This document shows positions 63,421 through 64,000 of a DNA stretch of 64,000 nt, in pieces. Under the pieces are notes generated by a model. The model was not told the origin of the DNA. It was given only the letters and a program-made list of their open reading frames with translations, and made no database searches. The position numbers were made by a program, and so were the translations under genes. The number at the start of each line of letters is the position of its first letter. Within the stretch, counting starts at the first letter, position 1. This DNA is from Aplidium turbinatum (taxonomy: Eukaryota; Chordata; Ascidiacea; Aplousobranchia; Polyclinidae): contig OU964921.1 in NCBI GenBank assembly GCA_918807975.1, positions 28,236,498 through 28,300,497 of the forward strand, written 5' to 3'.

Positions 63421-64000
63421 ACAGTGTAGGCTACTGTATGTTATCACAAAGGAAGCAAACTAAAACATGATTATTATCACTATTTTGAAATCTGTAGAAA
63501 AATTTATGTAATTAGTAATTATTTCAAAAGTTAAAAATATATTGCGAGCGCACTAAAAGTCCTCGTGGGCCGCAGGCGCGTGTTTGAGATCCTTGAAATA
63601 AACTGACTTTTCCAAAAACAATTTTGTCAATATTATTTTCAATTAATAAAGTTTGGTGTCTTCTGCAATTCAATATGTTATTTAATGTTGTTGATTATGT
63701 AAGGGAGTTTTGTTGTCAGAATATGCAGATGTTATTTTTCTACAGGGAAAACACTTTTATCACATAGTTAATTTTCAAAGCTTTTTGCTGCATTTGATTA
63801 AATTAGTAATTAACTAAATCTCCAAACGTGATTGTATTCAAGGAAATGACTTTCATTGCAGCAATTCAAACTTAGCAGTCTGATGTGAATATAACATAAT
63901 TAAAACAGTTTAGTAAGGAAAAAGTCACAATTATGTTCCTTTTTCATTGTTTTTGTTATATCCAAACACATCCAGTCGTTAAAGATTTAAATTAAGTAAA
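63421..64000. other. Intergenic, no gene seen
   Basis: AT-rich; GGGCCGCAGGCGCGTGTTTGA near 63568 suggests a worn hAT end, not delimited. Confidence 0.3.

Overview
This is eukaryotic, AT-rich animal DNA dominated by transposable elements. It carries one long, intron-rich protein-coding gene plus a dense set of DNA transposons, foldback elements, a LINE and SINE-like repeats. The gene is a clear homologue of Nischarin (NISCH/IRAS): an N-terminal PX domain, leucine-rich repeats, a long low-complexity middle and the conserved Nischarin C-terminus. I assembled 23 exons on the + strand (8149-48220) by matching reading frame, splice signals and family similarity. Every junction is in phase and the sum is 5493 nt, or 1830 codons plus stop. 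The repeat content (hAT, pogo, Tc1, Mutator/foldback, piggyBac-like, a Jockey-superfamily LINE, P2X7-like domain genes) suggests a non-vertebrate animal, perhaps a tunicate or another invertebrate deuterostome. The species cannot be fixed from the sequence.

Layout. 1-660: remnant of a THAP plus P2X7-intracellular-domain gene. 1.1-2.6 kb: repeats with a hAT MITE. 2.7-7.8 kb: a pogo-type foldback element interrupted by a 3 kb foldback (FB) element that itself holds a hAT-like insertion. 8.1-48.2 kb: the NISCH gene. Most of its first five introns is nested transposons: a Tc1 element, two CATAG-end elements, a 4.7 kb FB element, a 4.9 kb terminal-inverted-repeat element holding an uncharacterised transposase-like gene, and a Mutator-type element. 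Later introns hold a hAT relic, MITEs and a tRNA-type SINE. 48.2-49.2 kb: probable 3'UTR. 49.3-52.9 kb: hAT-type elements. 52.9-56.9 kb: a nearly whole LINE on the minus strand. 57.1-58.1 kb: a pogo-type element. 58.1-58.6 kb: a second THAP/P2X7-domain remnant. 58.6-64 kb: MITEs, SINE-like repeats and unassigned DNA.

Most mobile-element borders are supported by matching target-site duplications and inverted ends read directly from the sequence. The most unusual structures are: (i) two FB copies that each carry a different CATAG-end element at exactly the same 8-bp target; (ii) two independent THAP plus P2X7-domain fragments; (iii) a large inverted-repeat element with a transposase-like relic of a family I know only as unannotated invertebrate proteins; (iv) candidate GC-AG introns in NISCH. 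No CRISPR array, rRNA, operon or intact tRNA gene was seen.
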